A DNA stretch of 64,000 nt from RXIX01 sp003989075 (lineage in GTDB: Bacteria; Pseudomonadota; Gammaproteobacteria; Competibacterales; Competibacteraceae): the NCBI GenBank assembly GCA_029780415.1, contig JAKOYN010000044.1, positions 62,001 through 126,000 of the forward strand. The letters are read 5' to 3'. The position numbers were made by a program, and so were the translations under genes. The notes under the pieces are model-generated. The model ran no database searches and had not been told where the DNA came from. It saw nothing but the letters and a program-made list of their open reading frames with translations. Numbering within the stretch: position 1 is the stretch's first letter; each line of letters opens with the position of its first letter. Positions 1 through 8,550 of this stretch are shown here, in pieces.

Positions 1-47
1 AAGAATTGCTGATTTTATGCTTTTTGTGGATTTTGTCGATTCCCGGC

Positions 48-746
48 CTAACCAGTCGCCGGCACGATGTCCATCACCCAGGCGCCATCGTCGCGCAGTT
101 CCCAGCGCACATCGTAATCGTAAAGGCGCATGCCATAACGCCGCGCCGTTGCCGCATGCTGATAGGCCGGTTGCGGATCCTGGCGCAGTACCTGCTCGAT
201 CAGCTCGCGCAGCGCGCCACCCTCCGGCTGCCGCGCGCAGAATGCCGCCGCTGCTGCGCTGAAGTGCACCGGCCGCCAGGCCGGCGCTTCCGGCGCCAGG
301 GCACTGCGCGCCTCCGGCAGGCAGTCGGCATAGGGCAGATAGGGTTTGATATCCAGCACCGGCGTGCCATCGAGCAGATCGACGCCGCTCAGGTGTAGCA
401 CCACTCGGCCAGCGTGGCTGCCGATACCATCCAGAGTCACCACCGATAGGCCCAGTGGATTGGGCCGGAAGGTCGAGCGGGTGGCGAATACACCCAGACG
501 GCGATTGCCGCCCAGGCGCGGCGGTCGCACCATCGGTTGCCAGCGCCCGGCCGGCACGCCATGGAAGACGAACAGCAGCCACACATGCGAGTAGCCCTGC
601 AGACCGCGCACCATCTCCGCACGGGCATACGGCGGCACCAGTTCCAGGGTGGCGCGCGCCGCCGGCGCCAGGCCAGGCTGACGGGGAATGCCGAACTTCT
701 CGCGAAAACAGGACTGGATATAGCCAATTGGCGTGAAGCTGAACAT
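48..746 (-). CDS. trmO: tRNA (N6-threonylcarbamoyladenosine(37)-N6)-methyltransferase TrmO
   Basis: TrmO uses SAM to methylate t6A37 of certain tRNAs to m6t6A. The 232-residue product opens with the family's FxPIGYIQSCF-type start, followed by REKFGIPRQPGL and, around residue 90, STFRPNPLGLS, both hallmarks of the TsaA/YaeB beta-barrel family. Length matches the family (about 235). It lies 3 bases downstream of corA on the same strand, so the two are probably co-transcribed. TsaC, which makes the precursor of the t6A substrate, is encoded elsewhere in this window. The start is the ATG closest to corA. Confidence in family is high; the tRNA target is taken from E. coli. Confidence 0.9.
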   Translation of the reverse strand: MFSFTPIGYIQSCFREKFGIPRQPGLAPAARATLELVPPYARAEMVRGLQGYSHVWLLFVFHGVPAGRWQPMVRPPRLGGNRRLGVFATRSTFRPNPLGLSVVTLDGIGSHAGRVVLHLSGVDLLDGTPVLDIKPYLPYADCLPEARSALAPEAPAWRPVHFSAAAAAFCARQPEGGALRELIEQVLRQDPQPAYQHAATARRYGMRLYDYDVRWELRDDGAWVMDIVPATG

Positions 747-749
747 CCG

Positions 750-1727
750 CTACAGCCAGCCGGATTTCTTGAGCGAGCGATACAGCAGCAGGCAAATCAC
801 CACCACTACACCCATCAGCGCCGGATAGCCATAGGCCCAGCGCAGTTCCGGCATGACCGCGAAATTCATGCCGTAAATACTGAAAATCATGGTCGGAATC
901 GCCAGCAGCGCACCCCAGCCGGCCAGTTTCTTGGTCGCTTCATTCTGCCGCGCCGCGCCCAGCGACAGGCTGAATTGCAGGGCATTGGCCAGCATCTCGC
1001 GGATGATATCCAGAGTGTCGCCGATGCGCAGGGCGTGATCGTGCACATCGCGCAGATAGGGGCGGATCTCATCGGGAATCAGTACGGTGAGCGCATCGGT
1101 CAGATTGCTGCACACCTCGGCCAGCGGCACGGCAGCCCGGCGCAGTTCGACCAATTCGCGGCGCAGTTCGTAGAGCCGGGCGATGTCGGCGGGATTGAAC
1201 TCACCCTGGAAAAAGCGCTCCTCCAGCGCATCGACCGCATCCTCCATCTCATCGAGGATCGGAAAATAGTGATCCACCACGAAATCGAGAATCGCGTAAA
1301 GCACGAAGCCCGGCCCCTTGCGCAGCAGATGCGGACTGCTCTCGCAACGGGTCCGCACCGGCGTGTAGGGCAGTGAGGCGCCGTGGCGCACCGAAACCAG
1401 GTAATCCGGTCCGACGAACAGATGCGTCTCGCCAAAATCGACCTGCCCGTCGCGCATCTGGGCGGTGTGCAGCACGACGAACAGGCTGTTGCCATACCAT
1501 TCGACCTTGGGGCGCTGGTGGGCGCGATGGGCATCCTCGGTAGCCAGTTCATGCAGGCCAAACAAGGTCTGGATCTGGTTCATCAGTGCTTCGTCAGGCT
1601 CGCGCAGCCCGATCCAGACGAATGAATTGGGCTGGCCGCGCAGCTCGGGAATATCTTCAAGGGTGAATGCCGGCAGCCGGTGGCCATCGGCATAAGCGCT
1701 GCAATTGACGATCATGGTTTCATTCAC
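750..1727 (-). CDS. corA: CorA-family magnesium/divalent cation channel
   Basis: 325 residues with CorA architecture: a large cytoplasmic N-terminal alpha/beta funnel, a long helix (about 150-260), then two C-terminal membrane segments. The YGMNF signature, which forms the pore selectivity loop, sits at the end of TM1, and a basic tail (RSLKKSGWL) follows TM2. The family passively imports Mg2+ and sometimes Co2+/Ni2+. No strong Shine-Dalgarno is visible before the chosen ATG; an in-frame ATG four codons later is an alternative. It is probably the first gene of a corA-trmO pair. Metal specificity cannot be read from the sequence. Confidence 0.9.
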   Translation of the reverse strand: MNETMIVNCSAYADGHRLPAFTLEDIPELRGQPNSFVWIGLREPDEALMNQIQTLFGLHELATEDAHRAHQRPKVEWYGNSLFVVLHTAQMRDGQVDFGETHLFVGPDYLVSVRHGASLPYTPVRTRCESSPHLLRKGPGFVLYAILDFVVDHYFPILDEMEDAVDALEERFFQGEFNPADIARLYELRRELVELRRAAVPLAEVCSNLTDALTVLIPDEIRPYLRDVHDHALRIGDTLDIIREMLANALQFSLSLGAARQNEATKKLAGWGALLAIPTMIFSIYGMNFAVMPELRWAYGYPALMGVVVVICLLLYRSLKKSGWL

Positions 1728-1811
1728 GCGGTTTCGGATGGAAAACGCCCGGCTCCGGGCAAAAACGCTGGAGCGGGCGGCAGCCGTGGGGCATGTTGCC
1801 GGGCGCGGAAT

Positions 1812-2504
1812 TCAGACGCGGCGCGGCTCGGCCCGGTACGGCTCCTCGCGATCGTGCAGGTGCATGCGATACTCGACAAAGCCGGGGCAGTCGTCGAAAT
1901 GCAGGAATGGATTGCCGTCGCGCTGCTCGGCCAGGGTCGAAACCGGGGTGATGCCATAGTTATGGCCGGGACGGATCAGCGTGTCGGCGGGCAGGTATTC
2001 GCCCAGCCGGCGCAGGCTGTGGTACATCTGTTCCGGGTCGCCGCCGCGCAGATCGCAGCGTCCGCAGCCGAAGACAAACAGGGTATCGCCGGTCAGCACC
2101 TGCCGGCCCACCCGGTAGCAGGCCGAGCCTGGGGTATGACCGGGCGTGTGCAGAATCTCGATTTCGGTATCGCCGAGCTGAATGCGGTCGCCCCCGTCGT
2201 GCAGGGTCGGCAGATCCAGATAGCGATCCCAGAACGCGGCCTCGGCGCGCAGCAGGTGCAACTGGGCATCGCTGTGGTTCAGCAGTGCCTCGACACCGTT
2301 GATATGGTCGAAATGGCTGTGAGTGAGCAGGATATCGGTGATGCGCAAACCGCGCTGCGCGGCCACCGCCCAGATGGCCGGCACATCCCAGGCCGGATCG
2401 ACCACGGCGGCGCGGTTGCTGGCGTGATCGTGAATCACATAGATAAAGTTGGCCATGCGCCCCAGTTCCAGGGCGTGGATGGTGCACGGTGGATGGTCGC
2501 TCAT
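1812..2504 (-). CDS. MBL-fold hydrolase, hydroxyacylglutathione hydrolase (GloB)-like
   Basis: A 230-residue metallo-beta-lactamase-fold protein. The dinuclear metal motif THSHFDH is near residue 75, HTPGHTPGS carries the next His ligand, LTGDTLF the bridging Asp, and RPGHNYG the last His. The arrangement resembles glyoxalase II or persulfide dioxygenase-like enzymes, which hydrolyse S-D-lactoylglutathione or oxidise glutathione persulfide. The ATG was chosen because GGAG lies 8 bases upstream; the frame stays open another 31 codons but without family similarity. It stands alone between corA and the divergent Mth938 gene. The true substrate is unresolved. Confidence 0.8.
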   Translation of the reverse strand: MSDHPPCTIHALELGRMANFIYVIHDHASNRAAVVDPAWDVPAIWAVAAQRGLRITDILLTHSHFDHINGVEALLNHSDAQLHLLRAEAAFWDRYLDLPTLHDGGDRIQLGDTEIEILHTPGHTPGSACYRVGRQVLTGDTLFVFGCGRCDLRGGDPEQMYHSLRRLGEYLPADTLIRPGHNYGITPVSTLAEQRDGNPFLHFDDCPGFVEYRMHLHDREEPYRAEPRRV

Positions 2505-2651
2505 CGGTGTATTCTCCGGGTCAGCGGCTGGAGGGGGCTGGTGCTGGCGTGGAACCTTGGGCAAAGTGGGCGGCTCACAATTGCAGGGGCCGACCACAGC
2601 GGTATTCGGCCATGCCGGACTTTAATCGTCCAGAGGAACAGGAGGGATTGC

Positions 2652-3023
2652 ATGCGTTTTAGCCTCGACACTGACAGCAACAAGTACAGCATCAAGAGCT
2701 ATGGTCCGGGCTGGGTCAACGTCAATGAACGTGAGCTGCGCCGCAGCCTGATCATTACACCGGAACGGTTGATCACTGACTGGCCGCCGCAGTGCCTGGC
2801 CGAGCTGGACGAGACGCACATCGCGACGGTCGCCACCCTGGAACCGGAGATCGTGCTGCTGGGCACCGGCGAGCAGCAGCGATTTCCGCATCCGCGCCTG
2901 ACCCGCGAACTGCTCACACGCGGTATCGGGGTGGAGATCATGAATACCGCCGCCGCCTGCCGCACCTACAACATTCTGATGCTGGAGGGACGGCGGGTGG
3001 TGGCGGCGCTGTTGATCGGCTGA
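2652..3023 (+). CDS. Mth938-like domain protein (DUF498/DUF598)
   Basis: A 123-residue protein of the Mth938-like family, also found in the human mitochondrial assembly factor NDUFAF3. Signature stretches are GPGWVNVN near residue 18, EIVLLGTGEQQRFP near 70 and the C-terminal GIGVEIMNTAAACRTYNIL. The start is supported by AGGAGG shortly upstream. No catalytic residues are known for the family, and its bacterial role is undefined. The gene converges on rpoS with about 50 bases between stops. Confidence 0.8.
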   Translation: MRFSLDTDSNKYSIKSYGPGWVNVNERELRRSLIITPERLITDWPPQCLAELDETHIATVATLEPEIVLLGTGEQQRFPHPRLTRELLTRGIGVEIMNTAAACRTYNILMLEGRRVVAALLIG

Positions 3024-3076
3024 AGTCGCGCGCCGCTGCCGGGCGCGGCCACGACTCCGGCCACGGGAGTTGGACC

Positions 3077-4102
3077 TTACAGACAGTCGCGGGAAAAGCC
3101 CTGGCTTTCCAGAATCTTGCGCAGGCGGCGCAGCGCATCGATCTGAATCTGCCGCACCCGCTCACGGGTGACGCCAATTTCATTGCCGACCTGCTCCAGG
3201 GTTGCCTTTTCCTGGCCACCCAAACCAAAGCGCCGCTCGACCACGATGCGCTGCTTGTCGTTGAGCTGGCCCAGCCACAGTTCCAGCTTTTCGTTAAGGT
3301 CGGCATCCTGCAGTAATTGCGCCGGATCGGGGTTGTTGTCATCGGGGATGGCATCGAGCAGCGAGCGATCCTCGTCCTTGCCGATAGGTGTATCCACCGA
3401 CGCGGTGCGCTCGTTGAGCTGCAGCATCCGCTTGACCTCGGTGACCGATTTGCCCATCGCCTGGGCGATCTCATCGGCGGTCGGTTCGTGATCGAGCGTT
3501 TGCGTCAGATGGCGGGCAGTGCGCAGATAGCCGTTGATTTCCTTGATGATATGAATGGGCAGACGAATGGTGCGGGTCTGATTCATCAGCGCCCGCTCAA
3601 TGGTCTGGCGAATCCACCAGGTCGCGTAGGTGGAAAAGCGGAAACCGCGCTCAGGGTCGAACTTTTCGACGGCGTGGATCAGGCCCAGGTTGCCCTCCTC
3701 GATCAGGTCGAGCAGGCTCAGGCCACGATTCATGTAGCGGCGGGCGATCTTGACCACCAGACGCAGGTTGCTCTCGACCATGCGATTGCGGGCGGCAGCA
3801 TCACCCTGCAGTACGCGGCGGGCGTAATATACCTCTTCCTGGGCAGTGAGCAGAGGCGAAAAGCCGATCTCACTCAGGTACATGCGGGTAGCGTCCAGTT
3901 CCTCCTGGGTGACTTCCCGCGCGGGGACCGCCGCTGGCGCTATCCAGGCATTTTCCACCGTATCCAGGGCGCTGGCGTCTACCGCGACCGCTTCATCCTC
4001 GTCGGCATCATCCAGCTTTTCATCTTCGAGCAGGGAATCGTCGATGCGCAAATCGCTTTCGCACACGATCGTTTCCAGACAGGCGTTCATCCGTCGGGAC
4101 AT
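3077..4102 (-). CDS. rpoS: RNA polymerase sigma factor RpoS
   Basis: Stationary-phase and general-stress sigma factor. The 341 residues contain an acidic N-terminal stretch (20-45), region 1.2 with RMYLSEIGFSPLLT, region 2 with the RFSTYATWWIRQ core- and -10-binding helix, region 3 with RLPIHIIKEIN, and region 4.2 ending in VTRERVRQIQ, the -35 reader. The RpoS-type DARRMYL-like start of region 1.2 and the length favour RpoS over RpoD (about 610) or RpoH (about 285). It lies downstream of surE in the same orientation, but nlpD and pcm, usual neighbours in gammaproteobacteria, are absent here; 286 bases separate the two genes. Confidence 0.93.
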   Translation of the reverse strand: MSRRMNACLETIVCESDLRIDDSLLEDEKLDDADEDEAVAVDASALDTVENAWIAPAAVPAREVTQEELDATRMYLSEIGFSPLLTAQEEVYYARRVLQGDAAARNRMVESNLRLVVKIARRYMNRGLSLLDLIEEGNLGLIHAVEKFDPERGFRFSTYATWWIRQTIERALMNQTRTIRLPIHIIKEINGYLRTARHLTQTLDHEPTADEIAQAMGKSVTEVKRMLQLNERTASVDTPIGKDEDRSLLDAIPDDNNPDPAQLLQDADLNEKLELWLGQLNDKQRIVVERRFGLGGQEKATLEQVGNEIGVTRERVRQIQIDALRRLRKILESQGFSRDCL

Positions 4103-4298
4103 GGGGTGACCTCCTCGTCTTTCTTCGCTTGGTGGACTTTCACGCGGCTACAACCTGCAATCAGGTCGTGCCTGGTCATGCTGTTTTTATCGTTGCGGCT
4201 GGGCCGGGGTGCGGTCGTGCTGATGCGCATCGCCGCGATGGCCCGCGCTTGCATGCCGTCCTTATGCATCCCTGCCACGGAACATTAAGCGCTTGACA

Positions 4299-4328
4299 AT
4301 AATAAACTTCATAAACCACGCAAGTCTA
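4299..4328 (-). promoter_or_regulatory. Candidate sigma70-type promoter upstream of rpoS
   Basis: Read on the minus strand, TAGACT (-35, 4 of 6 matches) and TATTAT (-10, 5 of 6) are 18 bases apart, about 195 bases ahead of the rpoS ATG. That would leave a long leader, as is usual for rpoS. The spacer and surroundings (4280-4380) are AT-rich compared with the genes on both sides. The rest of the 286-base gap shows no ORF of its own. This is pattern reading only. Confidence 0.3.
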
Positions 4329-4388
4329 GCGTAATTACGTCACCCAAAAATGACACATCAGGCCTCGTCCATGATTTTTTATCATTGA

Positions 4389-5129
4389 TCAGCGCAGCCA
4401 TTCCGCCAATCCGGGCAGTGCGCCATGACGGGTGAGATCGACCTGCAGCGGGGTAATGGACACCCGGCCGGCGCGCACCGCGTGGAAATCGGTGCCCGGT
4501 CCCGCATCCTGCTCGGGGCCGGCCGGACCGACCCAGTAGATTGGCCGGCCACGCGGATCCTCACTCCTGATGACCGGTTCAGACTTGTGGCGATGGCCTA
4601 GGCGGGTGGCCTGGAAACCCGCCAGGTGCTCCCAGGGCCGATCAGGGACATTGACGTTCAGGATGGTATCGGGCGGCAGGGGCTGTTCGCACAGGCGGCG
4701 CACCAGCCAGACCGCAACCCGGGCGGCGCTGTCGAAATGCTGCGGGCACGGCGCGGTCTGGGACAGGGCGATTGCCGGCAGGCCAAGAAAGCGTCCTTCC
4801 ATGGCTGCCGCCACCGTGCCGGAATAGATCACGTCGTCGCCGAGGTTGGCGCCGTTGTTGATGCCGGAGACCACCATGTCCGGCTCACGGTCGAGCAGGC
4901 CGGTGATGGCAACATGCACGCAGTCGGTGGGCGTGCCCTCGACGCTGTAGAAGCCGTTATCGTGGCGGGTGACGTACAGCGGGTTTTTCAGGCTCAGGGA
5001 ATTGCTGGCACCGCTGCGATCGCGATCGGGCGCAACCACGGTGACCTCGGCCAGTTCACGCAGCGCCGACACCAGCCGGAGCAGCCCCGGTGCCTGATAA
5101 CCATCATCATTGCTGACCAGTATGTGCAT
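4389..5129 (-). CDS. surE: 5'/3'-nucleotidase SurE
   Basis: A 246-residue metal-dependent nucleotide phosphatase. The start MHILVSNDDGYQAPG carries the paired Asp metal ligands (8 and 9), and SGINNGANLGDDVIYSGTVAAAMEG (about 85-110) is the second family block. The frame extends upstream, but the ATG at this position gives the canonical N-terminus. Only a weak GAG-type ribosome site is visible. In many gammaproteobacteria surE lies in a truD-surE-pcm-nlpD-rpoS block; here only the surE to rpoS order persists, while truD and pcm are over 10 kb away. It is divergent from the Smr-domain gene. Confidence 0.93.
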   Translation of the reverse strand: MHILVSNDDGYQAPGLLRLVSALRELAEVTVVAPDRDRSGASNSLSLKNPLYVTRHDNGFYSVEGTPTDCVHVAITGLLDREPDMVVSGINNGANLGDDVIYSGTVAAAMEGRFLGLPAIALSQTAPCPQHFDSAARVAVWLVRRLCEQPLPPDTILNVNVPDRPWEHLAGFQATRLGHRHKSEPVIRSEDPRGRPIYWVGPAGPEQDAGPGTDFHAVRAGRVSITPLQVDLTRHGALPGLAEWLR

Positions 5130-5249
5130 GGGCGGACTCGCGTTGCGCCCAGGTAAGCGGGCAGTGCAGCGTATCATAGCCGCCCATGCTGACGCTAAAA
5201 TGACAGGCGTTGCCTGTTGCCCTTGTCCCGCCCCGCTCCCGAGGCGCCC

Positions 5250-5792
5250 ATGCCCAAGTCGTTCACACTGGATCCGCAGGACCGGACGCTGTTCCGTCAG
5301 ACGGTCGGCCCGGTCAAGCCGCTGCACTGCGACCGCATTGACCCTGCGCCCTATCATCCGGCGCCGATTCCACGCTTTAGCGACGCCGATGAACGCCAGG
5401 CCCTGATCGATCTGCTGTCGGGGGAGTTCGAGCCGGCTGAACTGGAAAGCGGTGAGGAGCTGTATTACCGCCGCGAGGGTGTGCAGCAGACCGTGCTACG
5501 CAAGCTGCGCCGCGGTCAGTTCCAGGTCGGTGCGGCGCTGGATCTGCACGGCATGACCGTGACCACCGCCCGCGAAGCGCTGGCGCTGTTCCTGCGCGAT
5601 GTGCGCCGCGAGCACCAGACCTGTGTGCGCATCATCCACGGCAAGGGTAAGGGTTCGCGCCATCGCGGGCCGGTGCTCAAGCAGAAGGTGAACCACTGGC
5701 TGCGCCAGCGTGATGAAGTGCTGGCGTTCTGCTCGGCGCGCCCGGTCGATGGCGGCAGCGGCGCGCTGTATGTGCTGCTGCGGCGGGCCTAG
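5250..5792 (+). CDS. Smr-domain nuclease-like protein (SmrA/YdaL type)
   Basis: A 180-residue protein with an N-terminal extension of about 90 residues and a C-terminal Smr domain. The domain starts with ALDLHGMTV, the LDLHG motif, and continues through IIHGKGKGSRHRGPVLK, the HGxG block. Smr domains occur in MutS2 and in stand-alone proteins; some are endonucleases acting on DNA or on RNA of stalled ribosomes (E. coli SmrB). The ATG has GAGG at suitable spacing. It is divergent from surE and convergent with a CFA-like gene 3 bases away. Substrate is unknown. Confidence 0.85.
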   Translation: MPKSFTLDPQDRTLFRQTVGPVKPLHCDRIDPAPYHPAPIPRFSDADERQALIDLLSGEFEPAELESGEELYYRREGVQQTVLRKLRRGQFQVGAALDLHGMTVTTAREALALFLRDVRREHQTCVRIIHGKGKGSRHRGPVLKQKVNHWLRQRDEVLAFCSARPVDGGSGALYVLLRRA

Positions 5793-5795
5793 GCA

Positions 5796-6815
5796 TCAGG
5801 CCGGCTTGCGCCAGCGGTAGTGTGACACGCCCCATTCCTCGCCTTCGGCATAACCGAACAATTCGGCGCAGGCCATGAAGAATACCCGCCAGCGTTGGAA
5901 CCAGCGGACCGCCTCTCCGGGTCCGTAGGTCTCGCTGAACAGCGCCAGGATTTCTTCACGGTGCCGGTCCTGATTGCGCAGCCAGGCCTCCAGAGTACGC
6001 TGGTAGTGGCGACCGTTAAGATGCCACTGCTCGTCCAGATGCAGTTCGCCCTGAAAGCGCGGCAGCAGATCACGCGCCGGCATCAGCCCACCGGTGAAGA
6101 AATAGCGCCCCATCCAGTTATCCTCGCCCTCGGTCTCGAAGGGATAGGCGTGCTCGCGATGGCTGAAAATGTGCACGAATAATTGGCCGCCCGGTTTCAG
6201 CCAGGCGTGGATGCGCTCGAACAGCGCCGGGTAGTTGCGCATGTGCTCGAACATTTCCACCGACACCACCCGGTCAAAACGGCGGTCGATGGAAAAATCG
6301 TTCATGTCGGCGGTGATCACCTGGACATTGCCAAGGCAGCGTTCCCGGCAGCGCGCCTCGATGAAAGCCCGCTGCGAAGCCGAATTCGACACCGCCACGA
6401 TGCGCGAATCGGGATAGAACTCGGCCATCCACAGCGTCAGGGAGCCCCAGCCGCAACCCAGTTCGAGAATGTCCTGATTGAAGCCCAGCCCGGCGCGCTC
6501 GCAACTCAGCGCCAGCATCGCCGCCTCGGCGGTTTCCAGATCGCGCACCTCGTCCGGCCACCAGCAGGAACTGTATTTCAGGCGCGGCCCGAGCACCTTG
6601 GCAAAAAAGGCCGCCGGCACTTCGTAATGCTGGGCATTTGCATCACCGGTGTGCAGGGCGATCGGGCTGGTGCGCAGTTCCGCCTCCAGTCGCGCCCGCA
6701 CGGCTGCGTGCTCGGCGCCGCGCAGGCGTTCGGCCAGCAGCCGGCGAATGCCCACCCGGGTCAGCCAATCGGGGACGTAGCCCCGCTCCATCAGTTCAAT
6801 TGCGGTCGCCAGCAT
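5796..6815 (-). CDS. CFA-synthase/coclaurine N-methyltransferase-like SAM methyltransferase
   Basis: A 339-residue class I methyltransferase of the Mycolic_acid_cyclopropane_synthase family. ILELGCGWGSLTLW (about 115-130) binds SAM, SVEMFEHM supplies the conserved acidic residue, and FVHIFSH follows. The active-site entry reads KYSSCWW rather than the YSCAYW of cyclopropane synthases, closer to the plant coclaurine N-methyltransferase-like branch, so the acceptor may not be a phospholipid double bond. It overlaps the DUF1295 gene by 20 bases, implying coupled translation, and belongs to the surrounding lipid-modification cluster. The reaction is not predictable from sequence alone. Confidence 0.82.
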   Translation of the reverse strand: MLATAIELMERGYVPDWLTRVGIRRLLAERLRGAEHAAVRARLEAELRTSPIALHTGDANAQHYEVPAAFFAKVLGPRLKYSSCWWPDEVRDLETAEAAMLALSCERAGLGFNQDILELGCGWGSLTLWMAEFYPDSRIVAVSNSASQRAFIEARCRERCLGNVQVITADMNDFSIDRRFDRVVSVEMFEHMRNYPALFERIHAWLKPGGQLFVHIFSHREHAYPFETEGEDNWMGRYFFTGGLMPARDLLPRFQGELHLDEQWHLNGRHYQRTLEAWLRNQDRHREEILALFSETYGPGEAVRWFQRWRVFFMACAELFGYAEGEEWGVSHYRWRKPA

Positions 6816-7623
6816 GCAGATGCTCCTTTTTCGGAAACCAGGGGAAGAAAGCCGAAGTGCTGCGCTGATAGGCGCGGTAATCGTCGCCGCGACTGGCCAG
6901 AGCCTGCTGCTCGGTGTAGGGAATGCCGGTCACGCGCAGCAGGGTGTAGAGCATCAGCAATGGACCGAGCAGGGTCAGCCAGCCATATGCTGCACCCCAG
7001 GCCAGCAGCGGATAGCTCCACCAGTGCAGCCATTCGCAGAAATAGTTGGGATGACGCGAATAGCGCCACAGGCCGGCGCGGCAACTGCGACCCTGATTGG
7101 CCGGATTAGCCCGCCATGCCGCCAGTTGCCGATCAGCCAGGGCCTCGCCGCCGATGGCCAGCAGCCCGATCAGCAGCGCAGCCAGCAGCGCCGGCAGTGG
7201 CAGCGGCCCGGGCGTGGTCGCCACCACCAGGAATGGCACGGCGAATACGGCAGTCAGCAGGGCCTGAGCCTGAAAGAAAGCGAAAAACTTGTACTGGGTT
7301 CGGGTGTGCCAGTGGGCGCGCAGGCGCTGGTAGCGGCCATCCTCAGCCTTGCCCAGCAGGCGATCGAACAGGATATGACTGGCCAGCCGCAACGCCCAGC
7401 CGCCCGCCAGCAGTGCCAATATCCCACGCCGCAGCGGATCGCCCTCGGCCAGTAGCGCATAGGCCAGCGCCAGCAGACCCATTCCAGCCGCCCAGGTGAA
7501 ATCAACCACGCCCGCATCCTGCCGGCGCCATTGCACGACCCAGGCGACCAGCATCAACAACGCTGCCACCGCCCAACCGGCGAGGAAAAACCCTAGACCG
7601 CTCAAGCGCCCGCTCCCAAGCAC
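6796..7623 (-). CDS. DUF1295 membrane protein (steroid 5-alpha-reductase-like)
   Basis: A 275-residue polytopic protein with about six or seven hydrophobic segments. The C-terminal SRHPNYFCEW block and DDYRAYQRSTSAFFPW belong to the DUF1295/ICMT-like superfamily that includes 3-oxo-5-alpha-steroid 4-dehydrogenases and isoprenylcysteine methyltransferases. A membrane lipid or isoprenoid reductase or methyltransferase is plausible. The frame opens with GTG; a TTG six codons in, preceded by GGGAG, is an equally good start. It forms a two-gene unit with the downstream methyltransferase. Divergent from the small membrane gene at 7.7 kb. Confidence 0.8.
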   Translation of the reverse strand: MLGSGRLSGLGFFLAGWAVAALLMLVAWVVQWRRQDAGVVDFTWAAGMGLLALAYALLAEGDPLRRGILALLAGGWALRLASHILFDRLLGKAEDGRYQRLRAHWHTRTQYKFFAFFQAQALLTAVFAVPFLVVATTPGPLPLPALLAALLIGLLAIGGEALADRQLAAWRANPANQGRSCRAGLWRYSRHPNYFCEWLHWWSYPLLAWGAAYGWLTLLGPLLMLYTLLRVTGIPYTEQQALASRGDDYRAYQRSTSAFFPWFPKKEHLHAGDRN

Positions 7624-7695
7624 TGATCAGCGGCGCACTTCCCGGTGCGGGCGTGGTCTGGTGGAAAGATCTCCTTCATCGCTGTGGAAACCCTC

Positions 7696-8034
7696 ATGCT
7701 GCGTACCTTCGTCATTGTCTGCGGACTTCTGCTGGGCCTGCTGGTGGCTGCGATCCTGCACGCCAGCGTTCAGGGCCATGTCCTTGATGGTTTGCGCCAC
7801 CTGATCGCCGATCCCTGGGGCGTGGTCACCCTGCTTGACTTGGGGATTGGCCTGCTGTTCGTCGCGATCTGGCTGGCCCTGGTCGAGTCCAATCCCTGGT
7901 CAGCGGCAGCGTGGATCATGGCCCTGTGCCTGCTTGGCAATGTAGTCACTCTGGCTTACCTGCTGTCGCGGACCTGTCGAGCGCGCAACCTGCGTGAACT
8001 GTTTCTGCCGGGCCACGGCAGCGACTGGCGGTGA
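7696..8034 (+). CDS. Small membrane protein, DUF1475-like
   Basis: A 112-residue integral membrane protein, MLRTFVIVCGLLL at the N-terminus, with three predicted membrane segments (about 2-24, 40-60 and 70-90) and a hydrophilic tail. It resembles small DUF1475-type proteins found with stress and lipid clusters, but I cannot assign a function. The ATG was chosen for its hydrophobic N-terminus; the frame is open about 17 codons further. Its 3' end overlaps the convergent DUF2878 gene by 89 bases. It is the only plus-strand gene inside the 5.8-12.3 kb minus-strand cluster. Confidence 0.6.
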   Translation: MLRTFVIVCGLLLGLLVAAILHASVQGHVLDGLRHLIADPWGVVTLLDLGIGLLFVAIWLALVESNPWSAAAWIMALCLLGNVVTLAYLLSRTCRARNLRELFLPGHGSDWR

Positions 8035-8509
8035 TCAGCAGTATCGGCAGTATCAGCGTCCACACGGCAGCAACCGCGAATAGCGCCGCACCTGGGGCGC
8101 TGAAACTGACGCCACCCAGCCGCGCACCGGCGTAATAGGCCAGTGGCCCGGCGATCATGCCCAGCAGCGAGGCCAGACCCAGGCGTGGCTGCAGCCAGCG
8201 CAGGCTGACATTGAGCGTGGTGGCGAACAGCATCCACATCGCCACCATCCAGTACGGCGCCAATTGCGCGTGCCACTGGCCGGAGGGAAAGCGCAGCAGA
8301 CCCAGACCGGTTAGCAGCGAATCGGCCAGAAATCCCAGCAGACCGCTCAGCGCGATCAGCGCCAGTTCCGCACCCGGGCGTGGCGCCCGATGCAGATGCA
8401 GAGCGATCACTGCCACAGTTACCACCGGACCCAGCCACGGCCAGCCGTGCGCGCCACCAAGTACGCAAGCGAACCAGCCAATCTGAAAAGCCATGATATT
8501 CAATATCAT
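7946..8509 (-). CDS. DUF2878 family membrane protein
   Basis: A 187-residue polytopic membrane protein with about five or six hydrophobic helices; the blocks SGLLGFLADSLLTGLGLL and PYWMVAMWMLFATTLN are typical of DUF2878. The start has a strong GGAGG seven bases upstream. It follows the CFA synthase by 41 bases and is probably the last gene of that operon. DUF2878 genes recur with CFA, DUF1365 and FAD-oxidoreductase genes in light- or singlet-oxygen-responsive clusters, but no activity is known. The last 30 residues are low in hydrophobicity and overlap the opposite gene. Confidence 0.75.
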   Translation of the reverse strand: MILNIMAFQIGWFACVLGGAHGWPWLGPVVTVAVIALHLHRAPRPGAELALIALSGLLGFLADSLLTGLGLLRFPSGQWHAQLAPYWMVAMWMLFATTLNVSLRWLQPRLGLASLLGMIAGPLAYYAGARLGGVSFSAPGAALFAVAAVWTLILPILLITASRCRGPAETVHAGCALDRSATAGKPE

Positions 8510-8550
8510 GACAGCACCTCCACCTTGATCCTGCATCCGGGTCCAGGCGC

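Noticed and set aside
3024..3076. GC-rich hairpins between the Mth938 gene and rpoS as a terminator
   Set aside because: Stems can be drawn but no T-run follows in either direction.
4293..4298. TTGACA on the plus strand as a promoter
   Set aside because: No -10 at 16-19 bases, and the nearest gene downstream on the plus strand is almost 1 kb away.
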